Of a stretch of 64,000 bases of DNA, positions 8,797-17,901 are shown piece after piece. The DNA is from CAYUQT01 sp964446835 (GTDB taxonomy: Bacteria > Planctomycetota > Phycisphaerae > UBA1845 > JAFGLZ01), in NCBI GenBank assembly GCA_964446835.1, contig CAYUQT010000002.1:62001-126000 (forward strand), in the 5' to 3' direction. Each line of letters begins with the position of its first letter. The first letter of the stretch is position 1. The translations under genes and the position numbers were made by a program. The notes under the pieces were generated by a model. The model saw only the letters and a program-made list of their open reading frames with translations. It had not been told where the DNA came from and searched no databases.

Positions 8797-9637
8797 GTTC
8801 TCGATTGTAACTTGGGCGCCACGAGCCGTGCAGTCTCAAAAGCCGAACAACAATCCAATCCCCAAGCCTACGTTGCAGAGACTGCCGTCCTACCTGCAAT
8901 GTGTGAAACGGGTAGCCTCCATGGGTCGAGACGTCGTTTCATGCACGCACATCGCCCAGGAACTCAAACTCGATCCGGTGCAGGTCCGCAAGGACCTTCA
9001 ATTCACCGGAATTGTTGGGTCGCCGCGAATCGGCTACTCCGTTGTCCCGCTGATTGATGCCATCGAAGGAACACTCGGCTGGAACAATCTGACCGACGCC
9101 TTTCTCGTGGGCACGGGAAGCCTCGGGACGGCCCTGCTCCGCTATGAGGGGCTGAAGGAGTCGAAACTCGAGATTGTGGCCGCGTTCGATAACGACTCTT
9201 CCAAGATCGGCAAGACCATTCACGGCAAGAAGGTGCTCTCGACTGAGAAGCTCACCGACCTGGCCAGGCGGATGCATATTTCGATCGGAATTATTGCCGT
9301 GCCCGCCGGCGCCGCTCAACAGGTTGCCGACATGATGATTGCCGGCGGCGTGCGCGCCATCTGGAACTTCGCACCGGCGGTATTGCGATTGCCGCCGCAC
9401 TGTGTGCTTGAGAATACGCAGCTGTCGACCAGTCTGGCCGTCCTGACGGCCCGGCTGACGGAGGCCATTTTTAGTGAACGGGAGGTAACAGTCCGTGCTA
9501 CAAACCATGAACAGGTCGGCGCCGATGGCCCGCAAATTCGAGAAGGTTTGCGAGATCCTGGACGCTTACCAGCGAGACTCAACCAAGTTGATTCCGATTC
9601 TGCAGGCCGTTCAGGAGGAGTACCGTTACCTTCCTGA
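8795..9637 (+). CDS. rex: redox-sensing transcriptional repressor Rex
   Basis: NAD+/NADH-responsive repressor. Residues about 25-80 form the Rex winged helix (TLQRLPSYLQC... and the QVRKDLQFTG recognition region). The Rossmann domain follows with GTGSLG at 106-111 and AFDNDSSKIG, then the family's C-terminal swap helix (NTQLSTSLAVLTARLTEAIF). TTG at 8795 is the furthest upstream start; GTG at 8828 is equally possible, and neither has a good ribosome binding site. At 280 residues it is about 50 longer than usual because the frame stays open for 143 bases inside hydC. As first gene of the hydrogenase operon it probably ties hydrogenase expression to the NADH/NAD+ ratio. Confidence 0.9.
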   Translation: MFSIVTWAPRAVQSQKPNNNPIPKPTLQRLPSYLQCVKRVASMGRDVVSCTHIAQELKLDPVQVRKDLQFTGIVGSPRIGYSVVPLIDAIEGTLGWNNLTDAFLVGTGSLGTALLRYEGLKESKLEIVAAFDNDSSKIGKTIHGKKVLSTEKLTDLARRMHISIGIIAVPAGAAQQVADMMIAGGVRAIWNFAPAVLRLPPHCVLENTQLSTSLAVLTARLTEAIFSEREVTVRATNHEQVGADGPQIREGLRDPGRLPARLNQVDSDSAGRSGGVPLPS

Positions 9638-10007
9638 AGAGGTGTTGACCTACGTCGCCACGTCGCTGGGACTGCCGCCGGCCAAGGTGTTCGGCGTAGC
9701 GACTTTCTACGCGCACTTCACGCTGGAGCCCAAGGGCAAGTACCAGGTCCGTGTATGCGACGGCACCGCCTGCCACGTGAGGCAATCGATCCCGATTCTC
9801 GAGGCCATGAGAGACCGCCTGAGTCTGAGCGACACGAAGAAGACCACGCCGGATCTCATGTTCACTCTGGAGACGGTCTACTGTTTCGGCGCGTGCGGCT
9901 TGGCCCCCATCGTCGTGGTTAACGACGACGTCTACAGCGCCATGACCCCCGCCAAGGCCGTGGAACTCATCGAAGGCATCGTCAAGAAAGAGGAAACCAA
10001 TAAATGA
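9495..10007 (+). CDS. hydC: [FeFe] hydrogenase HydC subunit (NuoE-like, [2Fe-2S])
   Basis: Small subunit of the trimeric NAD-linked [FeFe] hydrogenase, carrying a thioredoxin-like [2Fe-2S] centre. The 170-residue protein matches NuoE/HydC: a helical N-terminus (LIPILQAVQEEYRYLP), then ligands Cys88, Cys93, Cys130 and Cys134 in CDGTAC and CFGAC. GTG at 9495 was chosen because GGAGG (9481-9485) sits nine bases upstream; ATG at 9507 is the alternative. The gene begins inside the rex frame and its stop overlaps the hydB start (ATGA, 10004-10007), implying translational coupling. Confidence 0.93.
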   Translation: MLQTMNRSAPMARKFEKVCEILDAYQRDSTKLIPILQAVQEEYRYLPEEVLTYVATSLGLPPAKVFGVATFYAHFTLEPKGKYQVRVCDGTACHVRQSIPILEAMRDRLSLSDTKKTTPDLMFTLETVYCFGACGLAPIVVVNDDVYSAMTPAKAVELIEGIVKKEETNK

Positions 10008-11902
10008 CCACCGCAACCGTAGATCTTGAGAAGATAGGGCGACAGTACGCCACCGAGATCGCCAAGCCGGCGCGGCGCGTACTCATTTGTGCAGGAACGG
10101 GCTGCGTGGCCAACGGCTCGCTGAAGGTTTATGACGCCTTCGTGAAGGAGTCTGCCGCGGCGGGTGTGAAGGTCATCACCGAGCTGAAAGAGGACGACCA
10201 CAATCAGGGCGTGCTGGTCAGCAAGGGCGGCTGCCCTGGCTACTGCCAGATCGGCCCGCTGGTCACGATCCTGCCCGAGAACATCCTGTACACCCGAGTG
10301 AAGGTTGAAGACGTATCGGAGATCGTCAGCAGGACCCTCGCCAAAGGCGAACTCATCGATCGCCTGTTCTACGTGGACCCGACGACAAACCAGGTCTGCA
10401 AGTCGTCGCCCGAGGTCCCGTTCTACAAGAAGCAGGAGTTGTTTGTCCTGAAGCAGTGCGGGGCGATCGATCCCGACGACATCCGTGAATACATTCACGT
10501 CGGAGGGTACAAGGCCGCCCTGAAGGCCTACCTCCAGATGACACCTCAGCAGATCGTCGAAGAAGTCACGCACTCCGGTCTGAGGGGTCGTGGCGGCGGC
10601 GGATTCCCCACCGGCAAGAAGTGGGAGGTGGCCCGCGTCCAACCGAGCCCCAAGAAGTACGTTATCTGCAATGGCGATGAGGGCGACCCCGGCGCGTTCA
10701 TGAACCGCAGCGTCATGGAGAGCAATCCTCATGCCGTGATCGAAGGCCTGATGATCGCGGGGCGCGCGATCGGCGCCGATGAGGCATACATCTACGTCCG
10801 CGCCGAGTATCCTCTGGCGGTCAAGCGTCTACGCAGGGCCGTCGCCGACGCCGAAACACTCGGCGTGATCGGTCCGAACGTCTTCGGCTCCGGCCAGGCC
10901 TTCAAGTGCATTGTGATGGAAGGCGCCGGCGCATTTGTCTGCGGCGAGGAAACGGCGTTGATCCACTCCATTGAGGGACAGCGCGGGATGCCGTCACCCA
11001 AGCCCCCCTTCCCCGCTCAGAGCGGCCTGTGGGGCAAGCCCACGGTCATCAACAACGTCGAGACCCTGGCGACCATTCCGCTGATCCTCAATGTGGGGGC
11101 ACGCGAATACCGCTCGCGCGGCACCCAGACCTCACCCGGCACCAAGACGTTTGCCCTGACCGGGCACGTCGCGAACTGCGGCCTTATCGAAGTGCCCTTC
11201 GGCACGACGCTTCGTGAGATCGTGTTCGGGATCGGCGGAGGTATCACCGACGACTTCGGGAAGAGCAACGGCGTCGGCTTCAAAGCCGTCCAGATCGGCG
11301 GGCCCTCCGGCGGCTGTCTCACCGAACAGCACATGGATCTGCCCCTCGACTACGATTCGCTGCGTGCGGCGGGTGCGATGGTCGGATCGGGCGGTCTGGT
11401 GGTCATGAACAAGAACACGTGCATGGTCAGCGTCGCCCGATTCTTCATGGAGTTCATCCAGAACGAATCGTGCGGCAAGTGCGTGCTATGCCGCGAGGGC
11501 ACCAAGCAGATGCTCGCCCTGCTCGATGACATCGTCGAGGGACGTGCGACGAAGGAGACCCTGGAGCTGCTGCAGAAGCTCGCGGCGGCTGTCGGCAAGG
11601 GCTCGCTGTGCGGGTTGGGTAAGACCGCCCCGAACCCTGTCCTTTCGACGCTCAAGGCATTCCGCGCCGAGTACGAGGCACACGTCTTCCAGAAGCGATG
11701 CCCGGCCGGTCGCTGCAAGGCGCTCTGCGCCCCCAAGATCGACCCCATGCTCTGCAAAGGATGCACCCTGTGTGCCAAGAAGTGCCCCGTCAATGCGATC
11801 AGCGGTGAGAAAGGCAAGCCGCACCGTATCGACGAGGCCGTCTGCACCAAGTGCGGCACGTGCGTCAAGGTCTGCAAGTTCAACGCCATCACAGGAGTAT
11901 AG
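10004..11902 (+). CDS. hydB: [FeFe] hydrogenase HydB subunit (NuoF-like flavoprotein)
   Basis: The NAD(H)- and FMN-binding subunit, believed in HydABC enzymes to be the site where electrons split between NAD and ferredoxin. Domains in order: thioredoxin-like [2Fe-2S] (Cys29, Cys34, Cys77, Cys81); NuoF core with the GRGGGGFPTGKKW nucleotide loop (about 195-207) and a DEGDPGAFMNR flavin-site motif; SLBB region; [4Fe-4S] ligands in ESCGKCVLCREGT (Cys490, 493, 496); and two C-terminal ferredoxin clusters (CKGCTLCAKKCP, CTKCGTCVKVCK). At 632 residues it has the full length of the bifurcating type. It overlaps hydC by four bases and is three bases from hydA. Confidence 0.95.
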   Translation: MTTATVDLEKIGRQYATEIAKPARRVLICAGTGCVANGSLKVYDAFVKESAAAGVKVITELKEDDHNQGVLVSKGGCPGYCQIGPLVTILPENILYTRVKVEDVSEIVSRTLAKGELIDRLFYVDPTTNQVCKSSPEVPFYKKQELFVLKQCGAIDPDDIREYIHVGGYKAALKAYLQMTPQQIVEEVTHSGLRGRGGGGFPTGKKWEVARVQPSPKKYVICNGDEGDPGAFMNRSVMESNPHAVIEGLMIAGRAIGADEAYIYVRAEYPLAVKRLRRAVADAETLGVIGPNVFGSGQAFKCIVMEGAGAFVCGEETALIHSIEGQRGMPSPKPPFPAQSGLWGKPTVINNVETLATIPLILNVGAREYRSRGTQTSPGTKTFALTGHVANCGLIEVPFGTTLREIVFGIGGGITDDFGKSNGVGFKAVQIGGPSGGCLTEQHMDLPLDYDSLRAAGAMVGSGGLVVMNKNTCMVSVARFFMEFIQNESCGKCVLCREGTKQMLALLDDIVEGRATKETLELLQKLAAAVGKGSLCGLGKTAPNPVLSTLKAFRAEYEAHVFQKRCPAGRCKALCAPKIDPMLCKGCTLCAKKCPVNAISGEKGKPHRIDEAVCTKCGTCVKVCKFNAITGV

Positions 11903-11905
11903 ATC

Positions 11906-13918
11906 GTGAGCGAGAACAAAACCCTCATGGTTGACGGGATAGAAGTCCCCATCGACGGCGAGCGGAACCTCCTCGAGGTGATCCGCAAAGCCAATATCGA
12001 CATCCCGACGTTCTGCTACCATTCGGAGCTGAGCGTCTACGGTGCGTGCCGTATGTGCCTGGTCGACGTGGAAGGGCGCGGTCTGATGGCCTCCTGTTCC
12101 ACATCGCCTGAGAAAGGCATGAAACTGAGGACGAACACCGAGGAGATCCGTGAGATCCGCAAGATCGCTGTGGAACTCCTCCTGGCCAATCACGGCGAGG
12201 GCTGTCCGACGTGCGCCAAGAGCAATGACTGCAAGCTTCAGGCGCTGGCCCGACGGTTTGGCATCGAGAAGGTCCGCTTCCGCCAGACCCACAAGCCCAA
12301 GCCGCTCGACACGTCCTCCCCATCGATCGTCCGCGATCCGAACAAGTGCATCCTCTGCGGTGACTGCGTTCGCGTTTGCCAGGAGATTCAGGGCGTCGGC
12401 GCGATCGACTTCGCCCATCGTGGCTCCAAGGTCTCCGTCGAACCGGCCTACGGCAAAGAGATGAACCAGGTAGAATGCGTATACTGCGGACAGTGTGCCG
12501 CGGTCTGCCCAACCGGTGCCCTGACGCCCAAGTCGGAAGTCAAGGACGTCTGGAAGGCCATCGAGAACCCGCACAAGAAGGTCGTGGCCCAGATTGCCCC
12601 CGCCGTTCGAGTCGCATTGGGTGAAGAGTTCGGCATGCAGCCGGGCGAGGTGAGCACCGGCCAGATGGTTGCCGCCATCCGCACCCTCGGCTTCGACAAG
12701 GTGTACGATACGAGCTTCAGCGCCGATCTGACCATCCTCGAGGAAGCCAACGAATTCATCAAACGGAAACTCTCGGGGACGAAGCTCCCGCAGTTCACCT
12801 CCTGCTGCCCCGGCTGGATCAAGTTTGCCGAGCAGTATTACCCTGGCCTGCTGCCCAACCTTTCGACGTGCCGCTCGCCGCAGCAGATGCTGGGCTCGCT
12901 CCTCAAGGAGACCCTCCCGCCCCAGATGCAGATCAAGCGGGAAGACCTGGTGGTCGTGTCGATCATGCCGTGTACGGCCAAGAAGTTCGAGGCTCGACGC
13001 CCCGAGTTCGCCAAGAACGGCAACCCGGACGTCGACTATGTGCTGACCACGCAGGAACTGGCCAAGATGATCCAGGAGGCCGGCATCCTGTTCAACAACC
13101 TGCGTCCCGATTCGCTGGACATGCCGTACGGATTCAAGACCGGGGCCGGCGTGATCTTCGGCAATTCCGGAGGCGTCACGGAGGCAGCGCTTCGTTATGC
13201 CTATGAGAAGATCACCGGAACCAAGCTCGATGCGGTCGAGTTCCATGATGTCCGCGGGAAGGAGGGCCTCCGAGAGGCGGAGATCAACGTCAGCGGACTG
13301 AACCTCAAAATCGCGATCGTCCATGGTCTGGCCAACGCCCGCAAGGTGTGCGAGATGGTCAAGGCGGGAAAGAGCGACTATGATTTCATCGAAGTCATGA
13401 CGTGTCCGCAGGGGTGCATCGGCGGTGCCGGACAGCCCATCGCACACGACGGTTCGGTCAAAGGCCGCCGCACGCAGGGGCTGTACGAAGCCGACAAGAT
13501 GCTGCAACTGCACAAGTCGCAGGACAACCCGTATGTGACCGAATGCTACAGCACGGTTCTCGGAGAGGTGAACAGCGAAAAGGCGCATGACCTCCTGCAC
13601 ACGCACTACCACAGCCGGCGCCGCATCTCCGATGAGGACCTGTCACTGGTTACGGGTACACCGGGCAAGACGCTCGAAGTCAGCGTTTGCGTGGGAACAA
13701 GCTGCTATCTCAAGGGCTCTCAGAAGCTTCTTCGCTCGCTGATCCGGCACATCGAAGACCAGGGGATGGAGGAGTCGGTGCAGGTCAAGGCAACGTTCTG
13801 TTTCGAGCAGTGCAACCGCGGTCCGTCCGTTAAGATCGGCGAGACGGTCATCGAACGCTGCACCTTTGAGAAGGCCTGCGAGGCATTGAACAAGGAGATG
13901 GAGGGCATCGCGAAATGA
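11906..13918 (+). CDS. hydA: [FeFe] hydrogenase catalytic subunit HydA (trimeric, bifurcating type)
   Basis: Catalytic subunit for reversible H2 formation. N-terminus: [2Fe-2S] (Cys37, 48, 51, 64), His96-Cys3 [4Fe-4S] (Cys100, 103, 109) and two ferredoxin clusters (Cys148-158, Cys191-201). The H-cluster domain has all three signatures: TSCCPGW (298-304, keeping the proton-relay Cys), MPCTAKK (354-360) and TCPQGCIGGAGQP (499-511), the last with Ala where GGGQP is commoner. A C-terminal thioredoxin-like [2Fe-2S] domain (Cys595, 600, 632, 636) gives the 670-residue layout of Thermotoga-type HydA. GTG start with CAGGAG about eight bases upstream. Maturases HydE, HydF and HydG are not in the window. 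Confidence 0.96.
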   Translation: MSENKTLMVDGIEVPIDGERNLLEVIRKANIDIPTFCYHSELSVYGACRMCLVDVEGRGLMASCSTSPEKGMKLRTNTEEIREIRKIAVELLLANHGEGCPTCAKSNDCKLQALARRFGIEKVRFRQTHKPKPLDTSSPSIVRDPNKCILCGDCVRVCQEIQGVGAIDFAHRGSKVSVEPAYGKEMNQVECVYCGQCAAVCPTGALTPKSEVKDVWKAIENPHKKVVAQIAPAVRVALGEEFGMQPGEVSTGQMVAAIRTLGFDKVYDTSFSADLTILEEANEFIKRKLSGTKLPQFTSCCPGWIKFAEQYYPGLLPNLSTCRSPQQMLGSLLKETLPPQMQIKREDLVVVSIMPCTAKKFEARRPEFAKNGNPDVDYVLTTQELAKMIQEAGILFNNLRPDSLDMPYGFKTGAGVIFGNSGGVTEAALRYAYEKITGTKLDAVEFHDVRGKEGLREAEINVSGLNLKIAIVHGLANARKVCEMVKAGKSDYDFIEVMTCPQGCIGGAGQPIAHDGSVKGRRTQGLYEADKMLQLHKSQDNPYVTECYSTVLGEVNSEKAHDLLHTHYHSRRRISDEDLSLVTGTPGKTLEVSVCVGTSCYLKGSQKLLRSLIRHIEDQGMEESVQVKATFCFEQCNRGPSVKIGETVIERCTFEKACEALNKEMEGIAK

Positions 13919-15669
13919 GCAACGCCCCTCAGAGGGCGGGCCAGGTCGTCTTTACCAACAAGGCCCGTTGTCGAGACTGCTACCGCTGTGTCCGGGTGTG
14001 TCCGGTCAAGGCGATCCGGATGATGGAGGGGCAGGCTTTCGTCGACGAGCACCGTTGTATCTCCTGCGGCACCTGCATCCGCGAGTGTCCACAGGGCGCC
14101 AAATCCTATCGTAACGATGTCGATCGGGCCTGCCGACTCCTCGCGAGCGGCAGGCCCGTTGCCGTTTCTGTGGCCCCGTCGTTCGCCAGCGTGTTTCGTG
14201 GTTGGGAGCGAAGCCGCCTTCCGTCCGGGCTGCGAAAGCTCGGGTTCTCTTACGTCGCCGAGACGGCCATCGGAGCCTTTCACGTCGCCCAGAAGACGGT
14301 CGAAATCCTCTCTGCGCAGAGCGATCACCCCTACATCGGCACCGCATGTCCCGCGATTGTCAACTATGTTGAAAGATACCACGGCAGGCTCGTCCGATGC
14401 CTCACGCCCGTGTGCTCGCCCATGGTAGCCCATGCCCGGCTGATCAAGGAGAAGCTCGGCCCGGATTCACTGGTCGTCTTCATTGGCCCGTGCGTGGCCA
14501 AGAAGACCGAGGCCGAACGTCCCGAGAATGCCGGCGTCGTGGACTGCGTTCTCACTTTTGTCGAGCTTTTCGAATGGATGCAGCGAGAGAATATACAGCT
14601 CGCCGCCTGCGAAGAGAGCAGCTTCGACGAACAACCCCAGGGCGACGCTCGATTCTTTCCGCTGGTGGGCGGGGCCGTGCGTACCGCGCACCTCAGTACG
14701 GATCTGATGGCTCGGGATGTGCTGGAAACACACGGTTTCCTGGAAACGCAGGAAGCGCTTGAAGGTCTCTCCTCGTCCGGACCGTCGCGTCTGATCGAGG
14801 CGTTGTTCTGCCCGATGGGGTGCATCAACGGTCCGGCCATACCGGGGAATCGTAACCTCTACGATCGGCGGCTCGATGTACTTACGTTTGCCGCGGACAA
14901 CAAGGGAAGGGATGAGAACGAGACGGCACCGCGTCCACCTCTGAATGCCGCCTATGCATCCCATGCGGTCGAGTCCAACGAGGACATCACCGAGGATCAG
15001 ATACGGCATGTCCTGGAGCAGACGGGCAAGTCAAAACCCGAAGATCAGTTCAATTGCGGGGCCTGCGGATACTCCTCCTGCCGAGAGAAGGCCATTGCCG
15101 TGATTCGCGGCATGGCCGAGCCAGAGATGTGCATCCCCTACCTCCGCCGCCTGGCCGAACAACGCACCGACCGCATTATCGAAACGAGCCCCAACGGCAT
15201 CGTTATCCTGGATGATAAACTGAATATTGTGAGCATGAACCCCACCTTCCGACGCATGTTCATGTGCTCGGAGGCCATGTGTGGCAAACGTATCTCGTAT
15301 CTCATGGACCCCGAGCCTTTCGAACGGTTGGCCAGCAGCGACGAAGACCTCATCGAGATTGTCGTCAAGCATGACAAGTACGACCTGGTCTGTCACGAGA
15401 AGCTGTATCCGTTGCGCGACGAACGACAGTATGTCGGTATCTTCGCCAACATCACCAAGAGCCAGGCCGACAAGGAGAAACTCGATCGCCTGAGAGTCGA
15501 GACCATGCGGCAGGCCAAGGACCTGTTGGACCACCAGGTCAGCATGGCCCAGAAGATCGCCGTCTTTCTGGGTGAGAGCACATCGCGGGGTGAGGAGCTT
15601 GTTGACAAACTGCTGAAGCTGGCCGAAGAGGAACGGACAGAACTTGAACCCCCTGAGGATCAGGCATAG
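13915..15669 (+). CDS. putative sensory [FeFe] hydrogenase (HydS type) with PAS domain
   Basis: A 584-residue cytoplasmic protein. Two ferredoxin clusters lie at Cys19-29 and Cys48-58. The H-cluster-like domain has altered signatures: TACP (Cys145, with Ala144 where catalytic enzymes have the proton-relay Cys), GPCVAKK (Cys193) and CPMGCINGP (Cys299, Cys303). A further [4Fe-4S] domain (Cys381, 384, 389, 406) and a PAS domain (about 412-525) follow, then a helical tail. This organisation and the loss of the relay Cys match group C/HydS proteins, thought to sense H2 or redox state rather than turn over quickly. It overlaps hydA by four bases and the phosphatase gene by one, so PAS output to that phosphatase is likely (inference). 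Confidence 0.9.
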   Translation: MSNAPQRAGQVVFTNKARCRDCYRCVRVCPVKAIRMMEGQAFVDEHRCISCGTCIRECPQGAKSYRNDVDRACRLLASGRPVAVSVAPSFASVFRGWERSRLPSGLRKLGFSYVAETAIGAFHVAQKTVEILSAQSDHPYIGTACPAIVNYVERYHGRLVRCLTPVCSPMVAHARLIKEKLGPDSLVVFIGPCVAKKTEAERPENAGVVDCVLTFVELFEWMQRENIQLAACEESSFDEQPQGDARFFPLVGGAVRTAHLSTDLMARDVLETHGFLETQEALEGLSSSGPSRLIEALFCPMGCINGPAIPGNRNLYDRRLDVLTFAADNKGRDENETAPRPPLNAAYASHAVESNEDITEDQIRHVLEQTGKSKPEDQFNCGACGYSSCREKAIAVIRGMAEPEMCIPYLRRLAEQRTDRIIETSPNGIVILDDKLNIVSMNPTFRRMFMCSEAMCGKRISYLMDPEPFERLASSDEDLIEIVVKHDKYDLVCHEKLYPLRDERQYVGIFANITKSQADKEKLDRLRVETMRQAKDLLDHQVSMAQKIAVFLGESTSRGEELVDKLLKLAEEERTELEPPEDQA

Positions 15670-16817
15670 TGGGCTATATCCACGTCGAAATTGAATACTG
15701 CCAGACCCCCAAGCGGACCGGAGCCCCGTGTGGCGATGTCCTGGCCTATGAGCGGACAGCCTCGTACAGCACACTGGTCTGTGCCGACGGCATCGGATCT
15801 GGGATCAAGGCCAATATCGCCGCAACCATGTGCGCATCGAGGCTTATGGAACTGATGCGGCGCGGGTTCTCTCCTCGCAACGCCTTCGCCTCGGTAGTCG
15901 ACACGATGGAGAACGCCAAAGACCCCGAATTACCCTACGCCGTGTTCTCGGTGGTTCGCATTCTCAACGACGGACAGGCGACGATTCTCTCCTACGAAAT
16001 GCCTCCGCCCATTTTCGTCGGCGCCCGACAGGCGACGGTTCTTACTCAGCGCACACTCGAAATCGAAAGCACACTCGTCGGTGAATCCAACTGCTACATC
16101 GAGCCCGGTGAAGGTGTCATCGTGGTCAGCGACGGCGTGACGCAGGCCGGAATCGGTCGCGGTATGCGGAACGGCTGGCAGATAGATGGAACCTGCCGCT
16201 TCGTCAACGACTGCCTGGCCGATGGTGTGGACCTCCGCAAGCTTCCCGAGATCATTCACCGAAAGGCCCGCGAATTCGACCAGCTCCGACCCGGTGACGA
16301 CTGTACTGTCGTCCTGGCCGCCTGTCGTTGGGGCAACACTGTCAACATTCTCACCGGTCCGCCCAGCGACAAACGCGAAGACCGTCGCGTCGTGAAGGAG
16401 TTTCTCAGTTCCGAAGGCCGCAAGATCGTATGTGGCGGCACCACCGCTGGCATTGTGTCTGAGTACCTCAGCAAGGCTCTTCTGGTAGAACAGAACCCCG
16501 ACCTGGCCGTTGCTCCTCCGCGATACATGCTGGAAGGCATCGATCTCGTCACCGAAGGAGCTGTGACGCTGAATCAGGTATACAACATCATCGACGAGGA
16601 CCCGTCACGATACGAGGAACTCAGCGGCGTCACTGAACTGTGCGGTCTGTTGCGCGCCGCCGACCGCATCAACATCATGATCGGCGTAGCCGCCAACCCT
16701 GCCAATACCGACATCACCTTTCGTCAGATGGGCATCATGCCTCGCGACAAAGTCATTCTGCTCATCGCCGAGAAGCTGCGACATTCCGGCAAGCTCGTGG
16801 TCGTCGAGACCTACTGA
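15669..16817 (+). CDS. SpoIIE-type PP2C serine/threonine phosphatase
   Basis: A 382-residue soluble protein. The N-terminal 220 residues form a SpoIIE/PP2C phosphatase domain with the metal-binding aspartate motifs GDVLAYE, CADGIGSG, VVSDGVTQAG and GDDCTVV. The remaining 160 residues (from about NILTGPPSDKRE to the end) are a separate domain with GGTTAGIVSEYLSK, of the type that accompanies such phosphatases beside hydrogenase genes; its job is unknown. GTG start at 15669 overlaps the stop of the preceding sensor gene by one base. The likely role is to carry the sensor's signal by dephosphorylating a regulator; no partner kinase or anti-sigma protein is encoded nearby. Confidence 0.87.
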   Translation: MGYIHVEIEYCQTPKRTGAPCGDVLAYERTASYSTLVCADGIGSGIKANIAATMCASRLMELMRRGFSPRNAFASVVDTMENAKDPELPYAVFSVVRILNDGQATILSYEMPPPIFVGARQATVLTQRTLEIESTLVGESNCYIEPGEGVIVVSDGVTQAGIGRGMRNGWQIDGTCRFVNDCLADGVDLRKLPEIIHRKAREFDQLRPGDDCTVVLAACRWGNTVNILTGPPSDKREDRRVVKEFLSSEGRKIVCGGTTAGIVSEYLSKALLVEQNPDLAVAPPRYMLEGIDLVTEGAVTLNQVYNIIDEDPSRYEELSGVTELCGLLRAADRINIMIGVAANPANTDITFRQMGIMPRDKVILLIAEKLRHSGKLVVVETY

Positions 16818-16920
16818 TACCCTCGATCCTGTTTTTCGATTAGAATTCCAACCCAACGTTTGTGTGTGGGTGTTGCCTATACGCCCCGTCAGTGGGCCCA
16901 GGAAGCCCGGAGGTATTCGG

Positions 16921-17901
16921 ATGAGACGCGCGAAGATATCCATCATCGGAGCCGGCGCCGTGGGAGCCACCTGTGCGCATTGGGCGGCCAGCAAGGAACT
17001 CGGTGATATCGTCCTGCTCGACATTCCCGAGAGATGTTCCGCCACGCAGGGCAGATCGCTGGATCTGGCCCAATGCAGCCCCATCGAACGGTTCGACGCC
17101 CGAATCACCGGAACCGACGACTTTCAGCAGACCGCCGGCAGTGATGTCCTCGTTGTAACCGCCGGCATCCCTCGTAAGCCGGGTATGAGCCGTGACGACC
17201 TGATCGCCACAAACGTCCGGATCGTCATCGACGTGACACGGAAGGTCGTCGTCCACAGCCCCGAGGCTGTGCTGGTGGTCGTGTCCAATCCCCTGGACGC
17301 CATGGTCTATGCCGCGTGGAAGGCCAGCGGATTCCCGCATTCCCGCGTCGTGGGCCAGGCCGGCTGTCTGGACGTCGCTCGCTACTGCACCTTCATCGCC
17401 ATGGAACTCGGCTGCAGTGTTGAGGACATCACCGCCCTGCTGATGGGTGGGCATGGCGACGATATGGTCCCGCTCACACGATACACTTCAGTAGCCGGAA
17501 TCCCCGTAACGCAGTTGGTTCCGCCCGCCCGTCTCGAGGAGATCATCCAGCGGACTCGAATGGGCGGAGGCGAAATCGTCAAGCTGATGGGGACGAGCGC
17601 CTACTATGCACCGGCCGCCGGGACGATCCAGATGGTCGAGGCGATCGTCCGCGATAAGAAGCGTATCCTCCCCTGTGCGGCCTGGTGCCGAACGGAATAC
17701 GGTGTCGGCGGCTACTTCGTCGGCGTCCCCTGCCTGCTGGGCTCGGCGGGTGTGGAACGAATCATCGAAGTCGAGTTGGATACCGAGGAACGCAGGATGT
17801 TCAGCACCTCGGTGGATCACGTGAAGGAATTGTGCGGCATTGTGGACAAGATGATCTTGTCCGTCGCCGCCGAGAGTTCATCGAGGAAATCAGAATCATG
17901 A
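16921..17901 (+). CDS. mdh: malate dehydrogenase (LDH-like MDH)
   Basis: NAD-dependent interconversion of malate and oxaloacetate. The 326-residue protein has GAGAVGAT at the Rossmann turn, the substrate loop IPRKPGMSRDDL (arginines fitting a dicarboxylate), SNPLDAMVY, GQAGCLDVARY and the catalytic-His motif GGHGDDMV. The start is the ATG with GGAGG seven bases upstream; an upstream in-frame ATG at 16864 lacks a site. It sits about 100 bases after the phosphatase gene and may be cotranscribed, which would couple NADH reoxidation through oxaloacetate to hydrogen metabolism. It ends in an ATGA overlap with the next gene. Confidence 0.92.
   Translation: MRRAKISIIGAGAVGATCAHWAASKELGDIVLLDIPERCSATQGRSLDLAQCSPIERFDARITGTDDFQQTAGSDVLVVTAGIPRKPGMSRDDLIATNVRIVIDVTRKVVVHSPEAVLVVVSNPLDAMVYAAWKASGFPHSRVVGQAGCLDVARYCTFIAMELGCSVEDITALLMGGHGDDMVPLTRYTSVAGIPVTQLVPPARLEEIIQRTRMGGGEIVKLMGTSAYYAPAAGTIQMVEAIVRDKKRILPCAAWCRTEYGVGGYFVGVPCLLGSAGVERIIEVELDTEERRMFSTSVDHVKELCGIVDKMILSVAAESSSRKSES

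Noticed and set aside
11486..13612. A 708-residue open frame on the minus strand opposite hydB and hydA.
   Set aside because: It is a shadow of the GC-rich hydB/hydA codons: it has no recognisable motif, overlaps two certain genes completely, and its composition follows their third positions.
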